Shown here: positions 1 through 5,953 of the stretch, one piece after another
Layout of the letters: every line of letters begins with the position of its first letter
How positions within the stretch are numbered: the stretch's first letter is position 1
Assembly (NCBI GenBank): GCA_002507205.1
Contig: DAZF01000051.1
Location: forward strand, 1 to 6,018
Origin: Methanolobus sp. UBA32
Lineage (GTDB): Archaea > Halobacteriota > Methanosarcinia > Methanosarcinales > Methanosarcinaceae
Reading direction: 5' to 3'
DNA length: 6,018 nt
Translations under genes and position numbers: made by a program
The notes under the pieces: model-generated
Database searches by the model: none
Told to the model about the DNA's origin: nothing
Seen by the model: only the letters and a program-made list of their open reading frames with translations

Positions 1-71
1 AATCTTTGATTTAATGTGAGTTTAAAAACGGTGGTCTTCTTACTCCAACATGATAAATTCCATTAAAATAA
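1..71. other. Intergenic end of window, downstream of the photolyase
   Basis: This short AT-rich stretch follows the photolyase stop codon on the minus strand. Read on the minus strand it begins with a T-rich run just after the stop (TTATTTTAATGG) and has a second T5 tract near position 25. Either could help end transcription, since archaeal termination often uses T-tracts without a hairpin. No ORF or RNA gene is recognisable here. Confidence 0.4.
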
Positions 72-1451
72 TCAGACTGCTTTGAAACTTGAAAGTGTAA
101 TGTTACGTTCCCGAGCGTGATCCACAATCGCTTGCGGATAATCAACTCCCTGAAGTGTCTGCCCTTTGTCCAGAGAGTGAATTACCTTTGGCTCAATCTC
201 TGCCAGCTCAGGAACCCACTCTTTGATGTAAAGGCATTTTTTATCGAACTTTCTCTGCTGAAGCCACGGATTGAAAATACGGAAATAGGGTTGAGAATCT
301 GCACCTGTGGATGCTGCCCATTGCCAGTTACCATTATTGACACATGGATCATAATCCACAAGCTTACTGGCAAAATAGCGTTCACCCCACTTCCAGTCGA
401 TATGCAGATCCTTCACAAGGAAAGAAGCAACTATCATCCTCACACGGTTGTGCATGTACCCCGTGGCATTGAGTTCCCGCATACCGGCATCGACAATCGG
501 GAAACCAGTCTGCCCTGCACACCACGCATCAAAAAGGTCCTTATCATCAGACCATGAGAGAGCATCGAACTTTTGTTTGAAAGCATGTTTGAAAACATGA
601 GGAAAGGCAATGGCAATGTGTGTGAAAAAGTCGCGCCAGTGAAGTTCATTGATAAGAGTGTGATCTGTACCGAGTTCATCCACCACATAATGATAGAATT
701 CCCTTATTGATATTGTGCCAAATTTATTGTGAGCTGACAGGCCGGTAGTTCCCTGTATTGAAGGATAGTCGCGTTCATTATAATAATTCATGAACTTCCA
801 CAGTTCCTGCAAAACAGAAAGAGCATGACTTCTGCCACCTTTTACGAAAAGGTGATCGTTTTTGTAATTAGACGATAACTCTGAAAGGTCAACCTGTTCC
901 AGACCGATGTCCCCGGAATAGAATTTACCCCCAGCCAGCATAACCGGAAGAGGAACTTCCATTTTTGAAGCTTTCCGGAAGAATTGGGAGAACACTTTGT
1001 AGGGCATCCCTTCATTGGTAAGGACAGTACCAGGTTCATGGAGTAGAGAGTCGTGATAACTTACCACATCGATACCTGCATCATGGCACGTACCAGTTAT
1101 CAGACCATCCCTCCTCCTGCTGAAAGATGTGTAATCCATGTTAAAAAAGACTGCATCAATGCTATGTTTCTCATTGATATCCATTATAACAGTTTCAGGA
1201 AGGTCGGAGAAAAGTAACAGCTTGCCACCCATAGATCTCAATTGATTTTGAAGATCATCCAGGCATTCCAGAAGTAACTGGAATGCATTGTGATTAAAGT
1301 ATTTCCTGTTTTCATCTGCAAGTCTCGGGTCGAATATAAAGCAGGTGATGACCTCGTCCGACAGCTCCAGAGCGCTGTTCAGAGCAGTGTTATCATCTAC
1401 ACGAAGGTCGCGCCTGAATATGAAAAGAGAACGTTTATAGTTGTTACCCAA
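72..1451 (-). CDS. phr: Deoxyribodipyrimidine photolyase (class I type, FAD)
   Basis: A 459-residue photolyase that would use blue light and reduced FAD to split UV-made cyclobutane pyrimidine dimers in DNA. The N-terminal Rossmann-like antenna domain opens with FIFRRDLRVDDN (residues 10-21). The C-terminal FAD domain carries GLSAHNKFGTIS (237-248), ELHWRDFF (269-276), TGYMHNRVRM (330-339) and NNGNWQWAASTGAD (372-385). The electron-transfer tryptophans of E. coli PhrB (W306, W359, W382) align by eye with W300, W353 and W376, and the Asn facing FAD N5 with N372. Length is normal (E. coli about 472). The start is TTG at 1451: the next codon upstream in frame is the SOUL stop TGA, and no ATG or GTG occurs before the essential FRRDLR motif. 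GAGGTGG at 1457-1463, inside the SOUL gene, is a good Shine-Dalgarno sequence 5 bases before the TTG. It is probably co-transcribed and translationally coupled with SOUL. Antenna cofactor is not determined; 6-4 photolyase or cryptochrome activity is less likely. Confidence 0.95.
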   Translation of the reverse strand: MGNNYKRSLFIFRRDLRVDDNTALNSALELSDEVITCFIFDPRLADENRKYFNHNAFQLLLECLDDLQNQLRSMGGKLLLFSDLPETVIMDINEKHSIDAVFFNMDYTSFSRRRDGLITGTCHDAGIDVVSYHDSLLHEPGTVLTNEGMPYKVFSQFFRKASKMEVPLPVMLAGGKFYSGDIGLEQVDLSELSSNYKNDHLFVKGGRSHALSVLQELWKFMNYYNERDYPSIQGTTGLSAHNKFGTISIREFYHYVVDELGTDHTLINELHWRDFFTHIAIAFPHVFKHAFKQKFDALSWSDDKDLFDAWCAGQTGFPIVDAGMRELNATGYMHNRVRMIVASFLVKDLHIDWKWGERYFASKLVDYDPCVNNGNWQWAASTGADSQPYFRIFNPWLQQRKFDKKCLYIKEWVPELAEIEPKVIHSLDKGQTLQGVDYPQAIVDHARERNITLSSFKAV

Positions 1452-2036
1452 TCATTCCACCTCAATGGCAACTTCATTGCGCATAAGAGAGGGAGGAATC
1501 CAAGGAGGATGGTATCGCATAAGGAAAAAGTCCCCTTTGGTAACCAGATCATGCTCATTAAGCTGGGATTTGAGTAGATCCAGGTTCTTTTCAATAGCAT
1601 TATCGTTGACATAACCAGAGAATGTAATTGTAGCTACCTTTCTTGCAGGAATGACGCGTATGAGAATATCACCCCTTTCAGGTACAGGAGCATTATTGAT
1701 ATCGTAGCCTTCCGGCAATATAAAGGACATGTTGACAGATGATCCCTCGCCAAAAGTGATCACAGGGGAGGTCATATTTATCCTTGTTTTTTCTTTGTTT
1801 TTTCCTGATATGTAAGCTGCAAGCGCAGAGAATACTGCACCGGAATCATTTGCCTCTGTTGATACCACAGTTAATTCACCGTACTGCCTGACTTCAACAC
1901 CATTATCCAGCTCATAAAGTGTTTCGTATTCAATTTGTTCCGTTGTCATAGAAACATACACCCCCGAAATTAACCACATGGCAACCATAACAGTAACCAC
2001 CGTCAGTATAACAAAGACGACACCCGCTTTGTCCAT
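1452..2036 (-). CDS. SOUL-family heme-binding-like protein, membrane-anchored
   Basis: A 194-residue protein of the SOUL/HBP family, whose animal members (p22HBP, SOUL) bind heme or other tetrapyrroles. Visible family marks are the opening YETLYELDNGVEVRQY (37-52), INMTSPV (86-92, usually MTAPV), MSFILP (103-108) and the C-terminal YHPPWIPPSLMRNEV (175-189), which matches the typical YDPPWTP..RRNEV ending. Residues about 5-27 form one hydrophobic helix after a short N-terminus with a single Lys, so the protein is likely a signal-anchored membrane protein with its SOUL domain outside the cell membrane; cleavage is possible but no lipobox Cys is present. The ATG at 2036 keeps this helix. There is no Shine-Dalgarno sequence before it; the upstream bases read CTCCTATT. 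First gene of a unit with the photolyase, whose TTG follows the TGA with no gap. The ligand cannot be told from sequence: heme-binding residues are not conserved across this family, so tetrapyrrole binding is an inference. Confidence 0.88.
   Translation of the reverse strand: MDKAGVVFVILTVVTVMVAMWLISGVYVSMTTEQIEYETLYELDNGVEVRQYGELTVVSTEANDSGAVFSALAAYISGKNKEKTRINMTSPVITFGEGSSVNMSFILPEGYDINNAPVPERGDILIRVIPARKVATITFSGYVNDNAIEKNLDLLKSQLNEHDLVTKGDFFLMRYHPPWIPPSLMRNEVAIEVE
1457..1463 (-). promoter_or_regulatory. Shine-Dalgarno site for the photolyase TTG start
   Basis: The minus strand reads GAGGTGG here, inside the last codons of the SOUL gene. GAGGTG is complementary to the conserved 16S rRNA 3' tail. 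Five bases separate it from the TTG at 1451, a normal spacing. It decides the otherwise odd start and points to translation re-initiation after SOUL. Confidence 0.7.
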
Positions 2037-2055
2037 AATAGGAGATTGCTCTGAA

Positions 2056-2065
2056 AGTTAAAAGT
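2056..2065 (-). promoter_or_regulatory. Possible TATA box for the SOUL-photolyase unit
   Basis: The minus strand reads ACTTTTAACT, centred about 25 bases before the SOUL ATG at 2036. Archaeal transcription starts about 25 bases after the TATA centre, so this box would give a leaderless SOUL mRNA, in line with the missing Shine-Dalgarno sequence. The box is only a moderate match, and the stronger AT box at 2181-2195 is a rival. Confidence 0.35.
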
Positions 2066-2180
2066 CTTTTAGGCATAAGAACAGGAAGAAGAAGAAGATA
2101 GACACACCCGTTATGTGATTACTATATTACTTTAATGATTGGCCCATGTTTTCTTTTTCAGGGAATCCCCACGGAGCCAT

Positions 2181-2195
2181 TTAATATATATTTCG
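2181..2195 (-). promoter_or_regulatory. Strong BRE/TATA-like element, orientation uncertain
   Basis: The minus strand reads CGAAATATATATTAA, which resembles an archaeal BRE followed by a TATA box. Read this way, transcription would start near 2162 and give the SOUL-photolyase mRNA a leader of about 125 bases. The box is nearly symmetric, so it could also fire on the plus strand, starting near 2211, into the 2199-2312 interval. Confidence 0.4.
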
Positions 2196-2198
2196 TCC

Positions 2199-2312
2199 AT
2201 GCCTGCTCTTTGCATCCGAGTGATAAAGAAACATGCAAGCAATGAGAAGTTAAACGAACATACAAAGGTTCGCGATAAACTGCACGAAATTATAAAAAGC
2301 GTAAACTCTTGA
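2199..2312 (+). CDS. Possible 37-residue small protein (weak)
   Basis: An ATG-to-TGA reading frame in the intergenic region. It encodes a charged, Lys-rich peptide with a likely helical second half (VIKKHASNEKLNEHTKVRD then LHEIIKSV). I recognise no family. A strong AT box sits only 13 bases before the ATG, too close for a transcript containing that ATG to start from it; the expected start near 2211 would leave only the in-frame GTG at 2220 (30 residues). There is no Shine-Dalgarno sequence before the ATG. It may be a chance frame, the trace of an unannotated small RNA, or a remnant. Confidence 0.15.
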   Translation: MPALCIRVIKKHASNEKLNEHTKVRDKLHEIIKSVNS

Positions 2313-2317
2313 GAGTT

Positions 2318-2335
2318 AAAAACCTAATAGAAAAA
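2318..2335 (-). terminator. T-tract terminator behind tRNA-Gly
   Basis: On the minus strand, two T5 runs (2331-2335 and 2318-2322) follow 7 to 20 bases after the mature 3' end of the tRNA. Runs of T downstream of stable RNA genes are the usual archaeal termination signal. Confidence 0.5.
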
Positions 2336-2341
2336 GTTGAG

Positions 2342-2413
2342 TGCGCCGACCGGGATTCGAACCCGGGTTTAAGGCTTGGAAGGCCTCAGTCATAGCCACT
2401 AGACCATCAGCGC
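2342..2413 (-). tRNA. tRNA-Gly (anticodon UCC)
   Basis: A complete 72-base tRNA that reads GGA codons (and by wobble GGG). All arms fold by hand: acceptor GCGCTGA with TCGGCGC (one G-U pair), D stem GTC/GAC, anticodon stem GAGGC/GCCTT around loop CTTCCAA, a 4-base variable loop, and T stem CCGGG/CCCGG around TTCGAAT. The anticodon TCC occupies 2378-2380. The discriminator is A. The CCA tail is not encoded (the bases after it are C, T), as is common in archaea, so it must be added by the CCA-adding enzyme. No intron is present. Confidence 0.97.
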
Positions 2414-2433
2414 AGTCTGGACACCCAATACAG

Positions 2434-2443
2434 TATTTTTAAA
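2434..2443 (-). promoter_or_regulatory. TATA box of tRNA-Gly
   Basis: The minus strand reads TTTAAAAATA, centred about 26 bases before the tRNA 5' end at 2413. That is the classic archaeal distance, so transcription should begin at or a few bases before the mature 5' end. Confidence 0.65.
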
Positions 2444-2483
2444 GATATAACGTTTTCGCCTGATAATGAATGTATTGAGGAAT

Positions 2484-2493
2484 CGTATATAAA
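2484..2493 (+). promoter_or_regulatory. TATA box of the ABC ATPase gene (leaderless start)
   Basis: CGTATATAAA, preceded by purine-rich GAGGAAT, which suits a BRE. Its centre near 2489 predicts transcription start near 2514, within about 5 bases of the ATG at 2518. No Shine-Dalgarno sequence fits between them, so the mRNA is probably leaderless. This supports ATG 2518 as the true start. Confidence 0.65.
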
Positions 2494-2517
2494 CCCGCAC
2501 GGCCTTCACTATTATAG

Positions 2518-3537
2518 ATGAGTCAGGAACTGGCAGACGTAGCCATCCATACGGAAGGGATCAGCAAGAGATACGAACAAGTGACCGCTGTGAAAGAGGT
2601 CAGCATCACAGTGAAGAAAGGAGAGCTTTTCGGCCTGCTTGGACCTAACGGAGCAGGGAAATCGACACTCATTGGCATGCTTTCCACCATGCTCAAGCCC
2701 AGTGCAGGAGAGGCACAGGTATGGGGATATGACATAAAGACCAGTCCTATAAAGGTGCGCACTTCCATAGGCGTCGTATTCCAGGGCACAACCCTTGACC
2801 AGAAGCTCACCGGGCGCGAGAACCTTGACCTGCATGGGAGGCTTTACGGACTGGACAGGAAAGAGCGCCACGAGAGAATAGCAGAAGTGCTGCGGCTTGT
2901 GGAACTGACCGACTGGGCTGACGAGATAGTACAAAAGTATTCAGGCGGAATGATGCGCAGGCTTGAGATAGCAAGAGGACTTATGCACCATCCCAACGTA
3001 CTCTTTCTTGACGAGCCCACCCTCGGACTCGACCCCCAGACAAGGAACCACATCTGGGAATACATCAAGAAGCTCAACCAGGAAAAGAACATCACAATGG
3101 TTCTGACCACACACTACATGGAAGAAGCAGACATGCTCTGCAACCGTATTGCCATCATCGACCACGGAGAAATAATCGCCCTTGGAACTCCTGCCGAATT
3201 AAAATCAGAACTAGGAGGAGACATCATAACCCTGAACTTCTCCAGCGAGGATGATGTGCAAAAGATGGTGGAGCAATACACCCGGACAGCGAACCAAAAA
3301 GACATAACGACATCCGGCACTTCCATCCGCATAACCGCATCCGATGGCGAGAGAACAATACCCGAATTACTGAAGATAACAACGGACCTCGAGCTTCAAA
3401 TTGAATCCGTGAGCCTGAGAAAACCAACGCTGGATGATGTATTCCTTCATCATACCGGGAAGAATATACGATACTCAGGCCCCGATGATCGCAAACGCAC
3501 CCGCGGCATCAGGCGCATGAGACGTACTGCAAAATAA
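2518..3537 (+). CDS. ABC transporter ATP-binding protein, DrrA type
   Basis: A 339-residue cytoplasmic ATPase that would drive an ABC-2 type exporter; DrrA relatives move drugs, lipids or polysaccharides. The full ATPase set is present: Walker A GPNGAGKST (42-50), Q-loop Q89, signature YSGGMMRR (141-148), Walker B LFLDEP (162-167) with catalytic E166, D-loop GLDP (170-173) and switch H199. After the ATPase core comes the accessory C-terminal domain of the DrrA/DUF4162 group (about 225-320) with the typical ending RKPTLDDVFLHHTG, then an Arg/Lys-rich tail (DDRKRTRGIRRMRRTAK). It has a single nucleotide-binding domain and no membrane helices, so it needs a permease, usually the next gene. Here the next gene is uvrB on the opposite strand and the gene behind is a tRNA, so it stands alone. 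It appears intact and functional. Substrate unknown. Confidence 0.93.
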   Translation: MSQELADVAIHTEGISKRYEQVTAVKEVSITVKKGELFGLLGPNGAGKSTLIGMLSTMLKPSAGEAQVWGYDIKTSPIKVRTSIGVVFQGTTLDQKLTGRENLDLHGRLYGLDRKERHERIAEVLRLVELTDWADEIVQKYSGGMMRRLEIARGLMHHPNVLFLDEPTLGLDPQTRNHIWEYIKKLNQEKNITMVLTTHYMEEADMLCNRIAIIDHGEIIALGTPAELKSELGGDIITLNFSSEDDVQKMVEQYTRTANQKDITTSGTSIRITASDGERTIPELLKITTDLELQIESVSLRKPTLDDVFLHHTGKNIRYSGPDDRKRTRGIRRMRRTAK

Positions 3538-3550
3538 TTAAAATTTTAAT
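3537..3550. terminator. Probable bidirectional terminator between ABC gene and uvrB
   Basis: ATTAAAATTTTAAT is a perfect 14-base palindrome filling most of the 18-base gap between two converging stop codons. Each strand offers T4 within a T-rich stretch; the minus strand continues TTAATTATTTT into the end of the ABC gene. It would serve both genes without a GC hairpin, the archaeal style. Confidence 0.5.
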
Positions 3551-3555
3551 CATAA

Positions 3556-5538
3556 TTACAGGGAATAACTTTCACGCAGCTCCTTTATCCTGTCCCTGAG
3601 TTCTGCCGCCCTCTCAAATTCAAGATTCTTGGCGGCAAGATGCATATCAGCCTCAAGATCGATAATAACATCAGTAATTTCCCTTGCGGACATATCTTCG
3701 GTTATTGCCAGAACACCGGATACAGCCTCGTACTCTTTCGTCTCCACAAGTTCCTTTTGCAGGGATTTACGGATAGTAGTTGGAGTAATACCATGCTCTT
3801 CATTGAATTTGGCCTGTAGCTTGCGACGCCTTTCAGTCTCATTGATGGCACGCTCCATTGAACCTGTTATCCTGTCCGCATAGAGTATAACACGACCTTC
3901 CACATTTCTGGAAGCGCGACCCATGGTCTGGATAAGAGAACGCTCTGAACGCAGGAAACCTTCCTTATCAGCATCCAGAATAGCGACAAAAGCAACTTCA
4001 GGAATATCAAGTCCCTCACGCAGGAGATTGATACCCACAAGCACATCAAAATCCCCTTTCCTCAGACCCCGGACGATCTGTGAGCGTTCAAGAGTATCGA
4101 TATCAGAATGCATGTACCTCACCCTTATCCCCAGTTCCATCAGGTATTCCGTGAGATCCTCTGCCATCCTCTTAGTAAGGGTTGTCACCAGAGTCCTGAA
4201 ACCTTTGGCAGTCACCTTACGGACCTCACCAATAAGATCGTCAACCTGATTCTCCACAGGCCTGATAGTGACTTCAGGATCAACAAGACCCGTAGGACGA
4301 ATGATCTGCTCCACAACCGCCTTGCTTTTCTCAACTTCATACTCAGCAGGAGTCGCTGAAACATAGATGACATCATTCAGCCTTCTTTCAAACTCATCAT
4401 AGCGCAATGGCCGATTATCAAGAGCAGATGGCAGACGGAAACCATACTCCACAAGAGACTGCTTCCTTGCCCGGTCACCATTGTGCATGCCCCGTACCTG
4501 AGGAATAGTAACGTGAGATTCATCTATTACCACAAGATAGTCATCGGGAAAGAAATCCAGCAGTGAAGATGGAGGCTCGCCGGGACGGCGGCCGTCAAAA
4601 TGCCGCGAGTAGTTCTCAATACCACTGCAATAACCAAGTTCCTTTACCATTTCCATATCAAACTTGGTCCTCTGCTCAAGCCTCTGGGCTTCAAGGAGCT
4701 TGTTCTCAGAACGCAGTACCGATAACCTGTCCTGAAGTTCGGCATCAATGGTCAGGAGTGCCTTTTCAATATACTCCTCAGGCATCACAAAATGCTTTGC
4801 AGGGTAGATACCAATACTCTCGCCCGGAAGCACCTCTTCCAGTACTTTTCCTGTAACCGGTTCAAAATAGACTATCCTGTCGATCTCATCACCAAAGAGT
4901 TCGATCCGGATACCATTGTTTTCCTGGGCAGGGAATATCTCAATGGTGTCCCCCCTCAGCCGGAAAGTTCCCTGAGTGAAAGCAATATCATTCCTTTCAT
5001 ACTGTATATTTATAAGAGATTCCAGAAAAGAAGGCCTATCTATCTCTGCACCCGGAGTAAGCATTACAGACATCGCCCTCCATTCATCAGGCGAACCCAG
5101 GTTATAGATACAAGATACACTGGCAACGACTATGACATCTTTGCGTTCAAGCAGGGATTTGGTAGCTGAAAGCCTGAGACGGTCAATTTCCTCGTTAATG
5201 GATGCATCCTTCTCAATATATGTGTCCGTAGTAGGCATGTAAGCTTCTGGCTGGTAATAATCATAATAACTGACAAAATATTCCACTGCATTATCAGGGA
5301 AAAACTCGCGGAATTCAGAGAACAGTTGTGCTGCAAGTGTTTTGTTGTGTGCTATCACAAGAGTGGGTTTCTGTACATTCTGGATAACATTGGCTACCGT
5401 AAATGTTTTTCCTGAACCGGTCACACCAAGTAAGGTCTGGTGCTTCTTGCCCGACAGCATACCTGCAGTGAGCTGAGATATTGCTTTTGGCTGGTCACCC
5501 TTTGGACTGTACTCTGAGACTAGTTTGAAAGGACGCAT
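3556..5538 (-). CDS. uvrB: UvrABC excision nuclease subunit B
   Basis: A 660-residue UvrB, the damage-verifying helicase-like subunit of nucleotide excision repair. UvrA loads it on DNA and it then recruits UvrC to cut both sides of the lesion. Seen in order from ATG 5538: [14 protein letters not shown] (4-17), Walker A GVTGSGKT (38-45), beta-hairpin region [12 protein letters not shown] (91-102) that clamps a DNA strand, DESH box (339-342), SATPAEYE (394-401), [13 protein letters not shown] (502-514), motif [11 protein letters not shown] (537-545), and a C-terminal UVR domain (about 625-656) that binds UvrC. Length matches bacterial UvrB (E. coli 673). A TTG one codon upstream (5541) is also open, but ATG 5538 fits the family start and a leaderless promoter. 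UvrABC in archaea is thought to come from bacteria by old transfer. uvrA and uvrC are not in this window, so uvrB here is a single gene with its own promoter. Confidence 0.98.
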   Translation of the reverse strand: MRPFKLVSEYSPKGDQPKAISQLTAGMLSGKKHQTLLGVTGSGKTFTVANVIQNVQKPTLVIAHNKTLAAQLFSEFREFFPDNAVEYFVSYYDYYQPEAYMPTTDTYIEKDASINEEIDRLRLSATKSLLERKDVIVVASVSCIYNLGSPDEWRAMSVMLTPGAEIDRPSFLESLINIQYERNDIAFTQGTFRLRGDTIEIFPAQENNGIRIELFGDEIDRIVYFEPVTGKVLEEVLPGESIGIYPAKHFVMPEEYIEKALLTIDAELQDRLSVLRSENKLLEAQRLEQRTKFDMEMVKELGYCSGIENYSRHFDGRRPGEPPSSLLDFFPDDYLVVIDESHVTIPQVRGMHNGDRARKQSLVEYGFRLPSALDNRPLRYDEFERRLNDVIYVSATPAEYEVEKSKAVVEQIIRPTGLVDPEVTIRPVENQVDDLIGEVRKVTAKGFRTLVTTLTKRMAEDLTEYLMELGIRVRYMHSDIDTLERSQIVRGLRKGDFDVLVGINLLREGLDIPEVAFVAILDADKEGFLRSERSLIQTMGRASRNVEGRVILYADRITGSMERAINETERRRKLQAKFNEEHGITPTTIRKSLQKELVETKEYEAVSGVLAITEDMSAREITDVIIDLEADMHLAAKNLEFERAAELRDRIKELRESYSL

Positions 5539-5561
5539 CAATATATGTATTGAACCGAATG

Positions 5562-5570
5562 CCTATAAAC
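5562..5570 (-). promoter_or_regulatory. TATA box of uvrB (leaderless start)
   Basis: The minus strand reads GTTTATAGG, centred near 5567. Transcription start is predicted near 5542, about 4 bases before the ATG at 5538. No Shine-Dalgarno sequence is present, so the mRNA is probably leaderless. I see no inverted repeat that would mark a damage-response operator. Confidence 0.55.
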
Positions 5571-5653
5571 ATATTCACAACTTAGATGCATACGTATTCT
5601 TACGCAGATAACGACAAATTACAGCTTAACACAATCACAAGCTCACTACAGCA

Positions 5654-5953
5654 TCACATGAATATCAAAAAGTACAGCACACCGAGGAAAATTGCCAGTA
5701 TGACCAGGGTTCGGGTGCTTTTTGCGTCCGAGCCAATGATTACAGGAATGGGACCAAGCATAATAATTCCACCACCCCGAACCTCATTGTTTCTGCCCTG
5801 AAAAGAGGTTTTAAAATCATCACCATATGGAATTGAAGTGTGCTCATCACCCCTATTTGATTTCCCAGACCCATCAAAGCTTGCCGTAAATATCAGAAAA
5901 AAGCCGGAAATAATCATCAGAATACCAATCATCACTAGATAGGAACCCATCAT
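5654..5953 (-). CDS. DUF131 / TIGR00304 family membrane protein
   Basis: A 99-residue small membrane protein of unknown function. Its first helix covers about residues 4-25, followed by a polar, Gly- and charge-rich loop (26-60), the family signature RGGGIIMLGPIPVIIGSD (about 59-76) and a second helix at the C-terminus (about 80-99). This signature block before the last helix is what I recognise as DUF131/TIGR00304, known mainly from Euryarchaeota. Length is normal. Two ATGs lie in tandem (5953 and 5950). The first is preferred because GGAGG at 5962-5966 lies 8 bases before it and because it overlaps the upstream stop codon by one base (TGATG), a coupled-translation layout. No function is known, and uvrB after it has its own promoter, so the two are likely independent. 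Confidence 0.85.
   Translation of the reverse strand: MMGSYLVMIGILMIISGFFLIFTASFDGSGKSNRGDEHTSIPYGDDFKTSFQGRNNEVRGGGIIMLGPIPVIIGSDAKSTRTLVILAIFLGVLYFLIFM

Larger units (their letters stand above)
2037..2341. other. Intergenic region without a convincing gene
   Basis: About 305 bases between the SOUL start and the tRNA-Gly 3' end. Contents from left to right: a possible SOUL promoter near 2060, a purine run at 2081-2100 (AGGAAGAAGAAGAAG core), a strong AT box at 2181-2195, a 37-codon plus-strand ORF at 2199-2312, a small inverted repeat AACTCT-TG-AGAGTT at 2304-2317, and T-tracts (minus strand) behind the tRNA. I recognise no RNA family here. Confidence 0.5.

Noticed and set aside
117..557. 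Plus-strand ORF of 146 codons opposite the photolyase
   Set aside because: It lies fully antisense to a photolyase with intact family motifs, and its protein resembles nothing I know.
1452..1454. Readthrough of the TGA to make a SOUL-photolyase fusion, or selenocysteine use
   Set aside because: A Shine-Dalgarno site and a start codon sit at the junction, no SECIS-like structure was seen, and both proteins have normal full lengths on their own.
2304..2317. Inverted repeat AACTCT-TG-AGAGTT as a hairpin terminator or operator
   Set aside because: The stem is only 6 bases with a 2-base loop, is AT-rich and has no adjoining T-run on the plus strand; it could be chance.
2342..2517. The tRNA-Gly as an integration site for a mobile element
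   Set aside because: No integrase, no second copy of the tRNA 3' end, and ordinary chromosomal genes on both sides.
2512..2934. Minus-strand ORF of 140 codons opposite the ABC ATPase
   Set aside because: It is the mirror of the Walker A and Q-loop region of a clear ABC gene and has no promoter or Shine-Dalgarno sequence of its own.
4563..5169. Two overlapping plus-strand ORFs (97 and 125 codons) opposite uvrB
   Set aside because: They are antisense to well-conserved UvrB sequence, overlap each other, and show no recognisable domain.
5586..5801. Plus-strand ORF of 71 codons opposite the DUF131 gene
   Set aside because: It is mostly antisense to the DUF131 coding region; the DUF131 signature and Shine-Dalgarno site support the minus strand.
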